From assembly GCF_031851795.1 (NCBI RefSeq), contig NZ_CP134696.1:4960001-5024000 (forward strand): DNA of 64,000 nt. The letters run 5' to 3'. Positions 27,993-36,335 of this stretch are shown here, piece after piece. The translations under genes were made by a program, and so were the position numbers. The notes beneath the pieces are model-generated. The model worked only from the letters and a program-made list of their open reading frames with translations. It had not been told where the DNA came from and ran no database searches. Source of the stretch: Pontibacter sp. G13 (GTDB lineage: Bacteria; Bacteroidota; Bacteroidia; J057). Positions within the stretch are counted from its first letter, which is position 1. Each line of letters starts with the position of its first letter.

Positions 27993-29654
27993 ATGCCCGT
28001 GAAAAGTAAAACCGTATACAAAGACACTGATATTACCTTCAACAAAAACGAGGACCACAACCGTGAACTCGCCTGGAAGTTGAAGCACAAGCTCTCAGTC
28101 GTCAAAGAAGGCGGTGGCGAAAAAGCCCACGCCAAACTCAAGAAAAAAGGAAAGCTCGGTGCCCGTCAGCGCATCGACCTGCTATTGGATAACAAGGACG
28201 AATTCATCGAAGTGGGCGCGCTCGCTGCCGATGGGATGTACCAAGAATATGGAGGATGTCCCTCCGCAGGCGTGGTCACAGGGATCGGTCGTGTATCGGG
28301 CCGCCTCTGTATGATCGTCGCCAACGATGCCACCGTAAAAGCTGGCGCATGGTTCCCGATGGCGGGAAAAAAGAATCTCCGTGCCCAGGAGATTGCCATG
28401 GAAAATCACCTTCCGATCATTTATCTCGTGGACAGTGCAGGGGTATTCCTGCCGATGCAGGACGAGATCTTTCCAGACAAGGAGCACTTTGGTCGCATCT
28501 TCCGCAACAATGCGGTCATGAGCAGCATGGGAATTCCCCAGTTGGCGGCGATCATGGGACCCTGTGTAGCGGGTGGAGCATATTTGCCCATCATGAGCGA
28601 TGAGGCCTTGATCGTGGATGGTACGGGTTCTGTATTCTTGGCGGGTCCTTATCTCGTCAAGTCCGCGATCGGTGAAGATGTCGGTGCAGAAGAGTTGGGA
28701 GGAGCGACCATGCATAGCGAGGTCTCTGGCGTGGTAGATTACAAAGTGGAAAACGACGAAGCCGCTATCGAGAAAATCCGTTCGCTCATCGACAAAATGG
28801 GGGACAAGCCCAAGGCGGGATTCAACCGAGTCGAGGCACGCAAGCCCAAATTCGAGCCCAAGGAGATCATGGGAATCCTCCCTGACGACCGCGCCAAGCC
28901 TTACGATATGATGGAGATCATCGAGCGTCTGGCAGATGCCGACTCCATCGATGAATACAAGGCCGGATATGGCCAGTCTATCCTGACCTGCTATGCACGG
29001 ATCGATGGCTGGGCAGTGGGAATCGTCGCCAATCAGCGCAAGCTCATTAAATCCGCCAAAGGCGAAATGCAATTTGGAGGGGTGATCTACTCCGATTCCG
29101 CAGACAAGGCCACCCGATTCATCCTGAATTGCAACCAGAAGCGCATCCCCTTGGTGTTCCTGCAAGATGTGACAGGCTTCATGGTAGGTTCACGCTCCGA
29201 GCAAGGAGGCATCATCAAGGACGGCGCCAAGATGGTCAATGCAGTGGCCAATTCGGTCGTACCGAAATTCACCATTGTAGTGGGCAACTCGTATGGTGCA
29301 GGCAACTACGCCATGTGCGGAAAGGCCTATGACCCGAGATTGATCTACGCTTGGCCTTCTGCGCGTATCGCAGTGATGGGCGGGGCACAGGCCGCCAAGA
29401 CCCTGCTACAGATTCAGGTTTCTGCCAAAAAGAAGAAAGGCGAGGAAGTGTCTCCCGAGGAAGAAGCAGCTCTGCTCACCAAGATCACCGATCGCTACAA
29501 TGAGCAAACCGAGCCATATTATGCGGCTGCAAGACTCTGGGTAGACGGGATTATTCATCCGCTAGAGACGCGCGACCTCATTTCCCGAGGAATAGAGGCT
29601 GCAAATGAAAATCCCAATTTCAGAGATTTTAATCCTGGGGTAATCCAAACCTAG
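27993..29654 (+). CDS. Acyl-CoA carboxylase beta subunit (carboxyltransferase)
   Basis: 553 residues, the usual length for the biotin-dependent propionyl-/methylcrotonyl-CoA carboxyltransferase subunit. It moves carboxyl from carboxybiotin to an acyl-CoA. Two crotonase-fold halves are visible. The first has LPIIYLVDSAGVFLPMQ and MGPCVAGGAYLPIMSD with the oxyanion Gly-Gly. The second has IPLVFLQDVTGFMVG and VGNSYGAGNYAMCGKAYDPR. The DSAGVFLP and QDVTGFM wording is closest to methylcrotonyl-CoA carboxylases, but substrate is not certain. The biotin carboxylase partner is not in the window. A strong terminator follows directly, so the gene is transcribed alone. Confidence 0.9.
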   Translation: MPVKSKTVYKDTDITFNKNEDHNRELAWKLKHKLSVVKEGGGEKAHAKLKKKGKLGARQRIDLLLDNKDEFIEVGALAADGMYQEYGGCPSAGVVTGIGRVSGRLCMIVANDATVKAGAWFPMAGKKNLRAQEIAMENHLPIIYLVDSAGVFLPMQDEIFPDKEHFGRIFRNNAVMSSMGIPQLAAIMGPCVAGGAYLPIMSDEALIVDGTGSVFLAGPYLVKSAIGEDVGAEELGGATMHSEVSGVVDYKVENDEAAIEKIRSLIDKMGDKPKAGFNRVEARKPKFEPKEIMGILPDDRAKPYDMMEIIERLADADSIDEYKAGYGQSILTCYARIDGWAVGIVANQRKLIKSAKGEMQFGGVIYSDSADKATRFILNCNQKRIPLVFLQDVTGFMVGSRSEQGGIIKDGAKMVNAVANSVVPKFTIVVGNSYGAGNYAMCGKAYDPRLIYAWPSARIAVMGGAQAAKTLLQIQVSAKKKKGEEVSPEEEAALLTKITDRYNEQTEPYYAAARLWVDGIIHPLETRDLISRGIEAANENPNFRDFNPGVIQT

Positions 29655-29681
29655 AAGAAATTGGAGGCAATTGTTCAAAAT

Positions 29682-29710
29682 GATGGCGCTTTCTGTCTGA
29701 AAGCGCCATC
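29682..29710 (+). terminator. Terminator of acyl-CoA carboxylase gene
   Basis: Perfect 12-bp stem gatggcgctttc / gaaagcgccatc, 5-nt loop, then attttt. Confidence 0.9.
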
Positions 29711-29817
29711 ATTTTTGATTTTCGCGGCATTTTGAATAAAATTGCAATTGCCTTTTACGAAAATATAAAATGATCACATTTCTGAATTTACAATAATTGA
29801 CAACTTGATATTCCCAC

Positions 29818-30591
29818 ATGAAGTCACCGTTTCTGGATTTGTTTGAAGAATTATTCCAGTCATATCCCATTGCACCCAGCCAGGAAGTACTCGCTCATAT
29901 CGAAAAGCTGAAAGAACTTGATGATTATTTTCCGCTTCATCAATCATTTTTGATCGTCTCCGACATGGCCAAGCGTCGGTTTCTTCATGTCAGTCAAAAT
30001 TTCGACCGGATCACGGGGATTGATTCGCAGAAGATGTTGGATGGGGGAATCCCTTATTGGCTGTCCTTGCATCACCCGGCGGATAAGCCTGTGATCTTCG
30101 AATTGTTGGCCGATTTGGTCAAAATGACCATAGCGGATTTTGCAGAAGCGGAACGTACGCGAATCCTTTACACCCTGAATTTTCGAATCCGAGTAGCAGA
30201 TGGTAGGTGGGCGAATATCGTACAGCATTTGAATCCCCTCCATTTTGACAAAAATGGGCGACCCATGATGGGCCTTTCTCATATCACTGTCATTGGGTTC
30301 GATGAGGATATGCCGATCAAGGGGTATCTCCAGATCCTGAATACATCCAATGTGTACGAGACGCGGTACTATCGAAACTACACCCAGAAGATGCTGATGG
30401 AACAGCTCACCAATCGAGAGCGGGACATTATCCGAGAATTGGCCTTGGGCAAATCCAGCAAGCAGATTGCCGAAGGGCTATTCTTGAGTCCGCACACCGT
30501 GGATACCCACAGGCGAAACATTCTCAAGAAATTGAAGATCTCCTCGACCGCCGAACTTCGCCTCTATTTCAAGGATCAAGGACTGGTTTAG
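29818..30591 (+). CDS. PAS-LuxR transcriptional regulator
   Basis: 257 residues. Residues about 40-165 form a PAS-like sensor (FLIVSDMAKRRFLHVSQNFDRITGI, then NFRIRVADGRWANIVQHLNPLHFD). Residues about 194-252 are a LuxR-type helix-turn-helix with LTNRERDIIRELALGKSSKQIA and LSPHTVDTHRRNILKKL. No receiver domain and no membrane segment, so it probably senses a small cytoplasmic ligand. Target genes are unknown; neighbours do not suggest one. This architecture is abundant in Bacteroidota. Confidence 0.88.
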   Translation: MKSPFLDLFEELFQSYPIAPSQEVLAHIEKLKELDDYFPLHQSFLIVSDMAKRRFLHVSQNFDRITGIDSQKMLDGGIPYWLSLHHPADKPVIFELLADLVKMTIADFAEAERTRILYTLNFRIRVADGRWANIVQHLNPLHFDKNGRPMMGLSHITVIGFDEDMPIKGYLQILNTSNVYETRYYRNYTQKMLMEQLTNRERDIIRELALGKSSKQIAEGLFLSPHTVDTHRRNILKKLKISSTAELRLYFKDQGLV

Positions 30592-30712
30592 GGGCATCGG
30601 GTAGGGGGATTGCCGGAGAATCGGTACCTTTCGCAGCCATTTACTCGGGTAGAGCCCTCCTCAATTTCGGGCCAAAGTAACCTCAACCGCCAATATCCAG
30701 TTAACGACTATC

Positions 30713-31549
30713 ATGAAGTCTTCCGAACTACAAGCCTTGATAAGTCTCCTTGATGATCACGATCCCATCGTCGAACAACATGTCCGCGAAAAGCTGCTCT
30801 CGCTCGGCGAAGAGGTGATTCCGACGTTGGAAGCCGCATGGGAGAACCAGACGATGAGTCATCTGCAAACTTATCTGGAAGACATCATCCACCTGATTCA
30901 ATCGGATGGCACCGTCAAATCCTTGGTTGCATGGAAACGATCAGGCGGCGAATCCCTGCTGGAAGGCTGGTTCTGGGTCACCAAATACCTGTATGCAGGT
31001 CTCGAGATGGATCGATTTCGGACGGAACTCACGCGTTTGACCAGTCGGATTTGGTTGGAAATGCGAAGTGGAATGTCCTTGATGGATCGTCTTGCGGTCG
31101 TGAATACCATGCTATTCAATCGAGAGCATTTTCGGACAGTTCGGAAGCAAGTGCCTGAACCTGTTCAGTTTCTGCTGAATGGTCTGTTTGACTCCAAGCG
31201 GGGAACTTCCTTGTCGGTGGGGATGCTATACCTGTTGGTTTGCCAAGACTTGGAGTTGCCAATTCAGGGGATTGTGCTGCCTGGGTATTTCATCTTGACA
31301 CATCAGGGGGTGGATGAGGAGTTTTTCATCGATGTCCACAACAAGGGTGCTTTCTTCCCGCGGAAGGACCTCACACGATTTCTCAAGGAATTGCGCATTC
31401 AGGATGAACCCCGCTACTATCAGCCATCTTCCCATCAGCAGATAATCTTGGGACTGATCCAATCCCTCTTGCGCATCTACCAGCACGGCCGCAAAGATCA
31501 GCGCGTCCGCCAATTCAACCAGCTCCTAGAGGCGTATGTAACCGATTAG
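30713..31549 (+). CDS. SirB1-like transglutaminase-fold protein
   Basis: 278 residues. The N-terminal 60 residues resemble a short HEAT-type repeat (DPIVEQHVREKLLSLGEEVIPTLEAAW). The rest matches the Transglut_core2/SirB1 family: SLMDRLAVVNTMLFNREHF, SKRGTSLSVGMLYLLVCQDLELPIQGIVLPGYF and EFFIDVHNKGAFF. The active-site Cys of true transglutaminases is absent, as is usual in this family; the stretch GTSLSVGMLY occupies that place. Function is unknown. It is encoded alone, 121 bases after the LuxR regulator. Confidence 0.8.
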   Translation: MKSSELQALISLLDDHDPIVEQHVREKLLSLGEEVIPTLEAAWENQTMSHLQTYLEDIIHLIQSDGTVKSLVAWKRSGGESLLEGWFWVTKYLYAGLEMDRFRTELTRLTSRIWLEMRSGMSLMDRLAVVNTMLFNREHFRTVRKQVPEPVQFLLNGLFDSKRGTSLSVGMLYLLVCQDLELPIQGIVLPGYFILTHQGVDEEFFIDVHNKGAFFPRKDLTRFLKELRIQDEPRYYQPSSHQQIILGLIQSLLRIYQHGRKDQRVRQFNQLLEAYVTD

Positions 31550-31684
31550 ATCATGGGGCAGTAGTGGATCAGTCGGTATTTTTTGCCGAAAAATCCCTAC
31601 ATTTGGAAGAATTGGAAAGCGGCTCTCGGGCCTCCAACCAACCATTATGACTTCCTATTGTCTTACAGGGAAAAAGCCGAAGAA

Positions 31685-32446
31685 ATGCTGAAAGCCGTCA
31701 TTGTCGAAGATGAAAAGAACAGTCAGGAACTCCTCAAGGAGATGGTCACTGAATACTGTGAAGGGGTCGAAATCATCGATATCGCGGGGAATGTCCGCAA
31801 CGGGGTAGATGCCCTCAATTCCTACAAGCCCGATCTTGTCTTCCTCGATATCGAATTGCCCGATGGCGATGGTTTCCAAGTACTGGAGAAAACAGAGCAC
31901 AGCAACTTCGAGGTGATCTTCACCACCGCCTACGACCAATATGCCATGAAGGCATTCAAGTTTTCGGCGACGGATTACCTCCTGAAGCCTGTAGACATCG
32001 ACGAATTGCAGGATGCGGTCGCCCGTGTGGTGGAAAAACGCACCTCCGATGAGCCTGTCGATCAATCCGAAAAGATTGCTGCTCTGATCGAAAACATCCG
32101 GAGCATGAACAAGCCTCTCAAGCGGATTGTGCTCCCTACGACCCACGGGTTTACGGTCGTCAATCCGGATGATATCTTGAGATGCGAATCCGATCGAAAC
32201 TATACCTTTATCTTCTTGACGGACAAAAGACGAATTCTCGTCTCCCGGACGATCAAGGAGTACGATGAGATGCTGCGCGATTACAATTTCTTCCGTATTC
32301 ACCAGTCTCACCTCATCAACCTGAAATACCTGAAAAACTACACCCGCGGCAGAGGCGGATATGTGGAACTCACCGATGGAAGCCAGCTGGATGTTTCCGC
32401 GCGCCGCAAATCCGAATTCCTCAAGCGAATGGCCGCGGATAGCTAG
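31685..32446 (+). CDS. LytTR-family response regulator
   Basis: 253 residues from the ATG at 31685 (MLKAVIVEDEKNSQELL); the frame is open upstream but that part has no receiver character. Receiver domain with acidic pair Glu8/Asp9, phosphoacceptor Asp55 (LVFLDIELPDGDGF) and Lys in YLLKPVDIDEL. A LytTR DNA-binding domain follows (about 148-250; VNPDDILRCESDRNYTFIF, FFRIHQSHLINLKYLKNY). In most Bacteroidota loci the partner is a membrane 7TM/His-kinase encoded next to it. None is present here, so it is an orphan in this window. A TACATTTG box at 31598-31605 may be part of its promoter. Confidence 0.9.
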   Translation: MLKAVIVEDEKNSQELLKEMVTEYCEGVEIIDIAGNVRNGVDALNSYKPDLVFLDIELPDGDGFQVLEKTEHSNFEVIFTTAYDQYAMKAFKFSATDYLLKPVDIDELQDAVARVVEKRTSDEPVDQSEKIAALIENIRSMNKPLKRIVLPTTHGFTVVNPDDILRCESDRNYTFIFLTDKRRILVSRTIKEYDEMLRDYNFFRIHQSHLINLKYLKNYTRGRGGYVELTDGSQLDVSARRKSEFLKRMAADS

Positions 32447-32471
32447 ATACACATGTGAACTTCACACTCTC

Positions 32472-32495
32472 AAGGGCTGCCAATTGGTGGCCCTT
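32472..32495 (+). terminator. Terminator of LytTR regulator gene
   Basis: aagggctgcc / ggtggccctt stem containing two G-U pairs, then attttttgg. It lies 25 bases after the stop codon. Confidence 0.65.
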
Positions 32496-32611
32496 ATTTT
32501 TTGGGGAAACGTCCTTTGTAGGTGTGGCTGGCTTGTAGGGCTTGTCAAGGGTGCAAGGATGGAATCCAAGGCATTTCTTATGCTAAACTCCTGCTATATT
32601 CCCCAGCGCAC

Positions 32612-33526
32612 TCACTCGATACCTAGCTCTTGCCGGAGATAGCTGTCGGATTTGCGGTTTTTTGTCCAGTAAGGAGATTGGATGGTTTTGATCAAGGTGG
32701 CTTCTGTTGTCAGTGATCCTCCACCAAATCCCCCCGAAGAGGTTTCTTTCCAGCCCAATATCCGATGTGGAAATGCCGTCTCGAACCGAATCTCCACGGT
32801 GCGAGGCAGATCTTGGTAGGCAATGGTGTAAGTGCTTTCCGTCTCTCCAGCTTCGAGGGTTAATTCTACTGCCTGCGGTTGCATGGGAATATGTTTCAAT
32901 CTGGAGAAGGTCATTGAAGGAATCAAGGTCTGATTTCCAGTGGGAAGCCCCTGAGGCTGAATGCGGATTCGGTTCCACAACTCATCTTCCAACAAGGCTA
33001 GGGGCAAATCTCTCGATTCCTCACCTTCGGATTCGAAGTAGGAATGCCCCGTCAGATGGTACCCCTTTTTGTCCAATTCCAACTGAGCAAATGTATGTCC
33101 ACACCATTCCTGCGAGCTGAAGGAGGTTTTGAGCATGTGGGGATACCGATCCATAGAGACTGGGCTGAAGATCGATTGCATGACCGAGTAGGGATAAATA
33201 CCGGTATTGAATTTCCTCGTGAAATTCAATTTCATGACCGTCACCTCATCTGTTCCCGCTCCGCCTGGGTTGTCGAGCTTCACCAGCTTGGATTGAGAAA
33301 AGGGCTCCGTTACGAAGATGAGTACAGCATGGCCTTCGTGAATCTCTCCGTATCTGGCTTGCTTCAATTCGTAGGAGGCTAGTTCTGCTTTACCTTGGTA
33401 CCAATAGCTCCCAAAATCATCATTCAGTTTGGGGGCGGAAAATGTCTCTTCGCTGGAAGGGTGGGGCTGGCTGCAAGCGCTCAAGAAGAGGACGAGACTG
33501 AATGAAAGAGAGATCGCATACTTCAT
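32612..33526 (-). CDS. Lipoprotein of unknown function
   Basis: 304 residues from the ATG at 33526. Lipoprotein signal MKYAISLSFSLVLFLSAC with Cys18 as the lipid-anchored residue. The body includes GSYWYQGKAELASYELKQARYGEIHEGHAVLIFVTEPFS and GIYPYSVMQSIFSPVSMDRYPHMLKTSFSSQEWCGHTFAQL. Homologues in the phylum are sometimes labelled Maf-like septum inhibitor, which is unsupported: there is no Maf motif and the protein is exported. Probably in the inner or outer membrane, facing the periplasm. Function unknown. Confidence 0.75.
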   Translation of the reverse strand: MKYAISLSFSLVLFLSACSQPHPSSEETFSAPKLNDDFGSYWYQGKAELASYELKQARYGEIHEGHAVLIFVTEPFSQSKLVKLDNPGGAGTDEVTVMKLNFTRKFNTGIYPYSVMQSIFSPVSMDRYPHMLKTSFSSQEWCGHTFAQLELDKKGYHLTGHSYFESEGEESRDLPLALLEDELWNRIRIQPQGLPTGNQTLIPSMTFSRLKHIPMQPQAVELTLEAGETESTYTIAYQDLPRTVEIRFETAFPHRILGWKETSSGGFGGGSLTTEATLIKTIQSPYWTKNRKSDSYLRQELGIE

Positions 33527-33800
33527 GTTCAGGTTCTTGGGTTGGATGGATAGGAAATTACTCAAATCCAATAACTCGCGGGAGCCAAGAATGGTTTTTT
33601 CGGAAGGAATGTTCTGAAAGGTGAGGGAACATGAATTTGACATCGTGCGAAATGGGCGCTAGAGGCTTGAAAAACAGGAGTATGTAAGGTTTTTGCCAAT
33701 TGAGACGATTAATCCTCCCAAACCGCCCGTTGATGTTTGGCAATCCAGCGGATCATCCCAAATGCCCCTGAATGAATGCGGATTTTGGGTAGATTCAATT

Positions 33801-34973
33801 ATGCACAATGGTCAAGCCTATGCACCCAAGCTCAAATGCGCTAAGTTGTATGTCGCGGCTACCAGCCAACATGTCGGCAAAACCACGACTACTCTGGGCC
33901 TGATTTCGGCCCTCCAGCTTCAAGGTCTGAATGTCGGGTATTGCAAGCCCGTCGGCCAGAAGTACGTGGAGATTCCCGGCGGGGATCGGGTGGACAAAGA
34001 CGCGCACCTCTTTTCTGATTTCATGGGATTCCAGCTTGTCCCCGAACTCCATAGCCCAGTCATCCTTGGGCCCGGAGCGGTGACGGGATATCTCGACAAT
34101 CCCGAAAAGACCAATTACCCCCAGCAAATCCAGCAAGCGGCATGTGTCCTAGAGGGCATGCACGACGTGGTGGTCTATGAAGGAACGGGCCACCCCGGGG
34201 TTGGAGGGGTAGTCGATGTCTCCAATGCCGATGTCGCCCAGATGCTTGGCGCGGGAGTGATCATGGTCGTGGAAGCAGGAATCGGAAGCACCATCGACGA
34301 ATTGCTGCTCAATCTGGCATTGTTCCAATCTCGTGGTGTCGAAGTGGTCGGAGTCATCATCAACAAGACACGCCCCGAGAAGATGGAGAAGGTACAGCAC
34401 TATGTCGGAAAGAAACTCGAAAAGCTGGGGATTCCGATTCTGGGGACCATCCCGTATGCGTCCGAATTGGGCATGCCATTGATGCGGACCGTTCAGCGCG
34501 CAGTCAAGGGCGATATCTTGGCGCATCCGGAGCGTATGAACAATTTTGTGGCGGGGATCTTGGCGGGATCATTGATCGACACCACCAATTTCAAAGGCTG
34601 CAAAGGACTTCTCCTGATGGTGTCCAGCGCTCGTCTGGGTGATTCGCTCCAAAAGCTGAGGAAGATCGGTGAAAGAAAAGAGATTGAGCATTCTCTGCTC
34701 TCAGGATTACTCGTCACGGGTCAGCCCAATATCAAGCCCGAAGACTGGGAATACATCAACCATTTCAAGATACCGGTCATTCATGCACCTATGGATACCT
34801 ATGAAGCGGTGCTTGAATTCAGCCGAATCGAGGTCAAAATCAATACCCAGACGCCTTGGAAAGTAGCCAAGGCAGTAGAGTTGTTCCAGCAGCAGATTGA
34901 CCAAGACAAGCTGATGGGCCTCCTCAAACCGCAATCTACTCCTTATTCCCCCAAGTGGCGACGTGTGGTGTAG
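33801..34973 (+). CDS. BioD-like ATPase with DRTGG domain
   Basis: About 390 residues from the ATG at 33801; ATG 33762 or TTG 33693 would add 13 or 36 residues with no extra motif. The N-terminal part is an AAA_26 / dethiobiotin-synthetase-like P-loop domain (VAATSQHVGKTTTTLGLISAL, then YCKPVGQKYVE and VVYEGTGHPGVGGVVDVSNAD). The C-terminal part (about 215-360) matches the DRTGG domain. This pair is normally the N-terminal half of long phosphate acetyltransferases. Here it stands alone with no acetyltransferase domain, suggesting a regulatory or separate role. It overlaps the convergent gene by 31 bases. Confidence 0.75.
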   Translation: MHNGQAYAPKLKCAKLYVAATSQHVGKTTTTLGLISALQLQGLNVGYCKPVGQKYVEIPGGDRVDKDAHLFSDFMGFQLVPELHSPVILGPGAVTGYLDNPEKTNYPQQIQQAACVLEGMHDVVVYEGTGHPGVGGVVDVSNADVAQMLGAGVIMVVEAGIGSTIDELLLNLALFQSRGVEVVGVIINKTRPEKMEKVQHYVGKKLEKLGIPILGTIPYASELGMPLMRTVQRAVKGDILAHPERMNNFVAGILAGSLIDTTNFKGCKGLLLMVSSARLGDSLQKLRKIGERKEIEHSLLSGLLVTGQPNIKPEDWEYINHFKIPVIHAPMDTYEAVLEFSRIEVKINTQTPWKVAKAVELFQQQIDQDKLMGLLKPQSTPYSPKWRRVV

Positions 34974-35890
34974 GCACTGTCTGCACGCAATAGGATGTGA
35001 TCCGTCCCGGCTGGAATAGGTAGCTTCAACCGGGCAAATCCCTTCTCCCAAGTATCTGCCTGGGACTCCTCTGCACGCACCAACTCGAAGAGCATACCTC
35101 CACGGAAATAATGGACCTGAATCGGTATGCGCACATCCGTCGATCCTTGAATTCCATGATGAAGGTCCAAGTAGAGATTCAAGGTGTCGTATTCAGCCAG
35201 GGCATAACAGAATAGGCTGTCTTGCCCGCCGTGCGGATTGGAGACAATAAACAGATCCTCATACTCGGAGTCCAAGGTGATGAAGGACCGATCCGGGGTG
35301 ACAGGTGCCTTGCGGTGAGGAGGAATCGTAACGGTCTCTGCCTCAAAGGGAATGAAAACATGCGTTAGGCATAATAACAGTGCTATAGTAAATGCACCTA
35401 TGCCGAGTCTTTTCCCCCAATTGGGGCGATCGGATACGATAGCAGAACTGTCCTGTGGGGATTGTCTGCCCAATCTGGCCATCCATTCATACCCCAGTGG
35501 ATCTTCAGGAGCCAGTTGGATCAGATGTTCTGCCAGTCTGAGCGTGGAGTCCGCATCTGTCTGGGACCGGAATTTCCTCCACCGTTCAAAATAGGCAGTT
35601 CCCAATGCCTTCACGGTAGCTGGATCAAACGGATTCAACTCCCACAATTGGGACCATTCTTCGATCGAGGCATCCCAGTTTCCCGCCTTCCAATGCCCTT
35701 CTGCGCGCATTTTGTGGGCAGCTTTCTTCCGTTCCAGCACAGCCAGATCTTCCGCTGATAACCCCATTTCTACAGCCAACTTATCCAGATCAGCTTGACT
35801 CATGGGCTTGACCTCATGAGGCGCGTCCAGATATTCGATCAGTCGCTGCAGATAAGCCGCAAGGGCAGCATGTTGGGAGGATTCTGACAT
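34943..35890 (-). CDS. TPR-containing single-pass membrane protein
   Basis: 315 residues. No signal peptide. The cytoplasmic N-terminal region (about 1-150) contains TPR-like helices (AEGHWKAGNWDASIEEWSQLWELNPFDPATVKALGTAYFERW, then RLAEHLIQLAPEDPLGYEWMARL). One membrane helix follows (about 164-182, LGIGAFTIALLLCLTHVFI). A beta-rich outer domain ends the protein (residues about 200-315). I do not recognise the family. The topology suggests a protein linking cytoplasmic partners to an envelope domain. Confidence 0.7.
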   Translation of the reverse strand: MSESSQHAALAAYLQRLIEYLDAPHEVKPMSQADLDKLAVEMGLSAEDLAVLERKKAAHKMRAEGHWKAGNWDASIEEWSQLWELNPFDPATVKALGTAYFERWRKFRSQTDADSTLRLAEHLIQLAPEDPLGYEWMARLGRQSPQDSSAIVSDRPNWGKRLGIGAFTIALLLCLTHVFIPFEAETVTIPPHRKAPVTPDRSFITLDSEYEDLFIVSNPHGGQDSLFCYALAEYDTLNLYLDLHHGIQGSTDVRIPIQVHYFRGGMLFELVRAEESQADTWEKGFARLKLPIPAGTDHILLRADSAYTTRRHLGE

Positions 35891-36030
35891 GGTACGGAGA
35901 ATGTTTGATCACTTCACCCAAAGCGTCGTGAATGCATGTTCGGCAGATTCTTTACGCCTTCGCATCAATCGAAAATAAAAAAAATCAGATGGATTCAAAT
36001 CATGCTTTTGTCGGGTAGTTCAGCTTGGGA

Positions 36031-36270
36031 GATTTGGGCGTGCTCCAGCGTGTTCAGAATTTCTTCATCGCTGGGCAGACTGGGCGCTGGGTCACTTGCC
36101 CGGACTAGATCCGGGGGGCCTTTACGGATTCGCTGATCGCTCAGTCGGTGATGGAAAAGAGCCCAAGACCTGTAAAGACGCTTTCCGGAGGATGATCTGG
36201 ATGAGATCGGTTCCCCGCACCGACTACTCCTTCAGGCAATTCACGCTCGTAAAGACAGCCTCACGCCACC
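36031..36270 (-). repeat. Structured intergenic repeat element, copy 5
   Basis: Minus-strand copy in the 445-base gap 35891-36335. Closing stem ggcgtg/cacgcc at plus positions 36037-36042 and 36262-36267. Perfect 8-bp stem agtcggtg/caccgact at 36143-36150 and 36218-36225, holding a 67-nt insert. Stem ccagcg/cgctgg at 36045-36050 and 36085-36090 with a 34-nt loop. Extra hairpin cccgga/tccggg at 36099-36115. A gcgtga motif is duplicated near the leader. The remaining part of the gap holds the SusD terminator. Confidence 0.7.
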
Positions 36271-36286
36271 CCCACAAAACACAAAA

Positions 36287-36310
36287 GGGGCCACCCAATC
36301 AGGCGGCCCC
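36287..36310 (-). terminator. Terminator of first SusCD operon
   Basis: Stem ggggccgcc / ggtggcccc on the minus strand with one G-U pair and a short loop, then ttttgtgtttt. It lies 26 bases beyond the SusD stop. Confidence 0.8.
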
Positions 36311-36335
36311 AAGCATCAAAATTGGCTTGCACGTA

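Noticed and set aside
28182-29165. A 327-codon frame opposite the acyl-CoA carboxylase gene
   Set aside because: Antisense to a conserved enzyme; no domain.
32612-33526. Label septum formation inhibitor Maf
   Set aside because: The product is an exported lipoprotein without Maf nucleotide-pyrophosphatase motifs.
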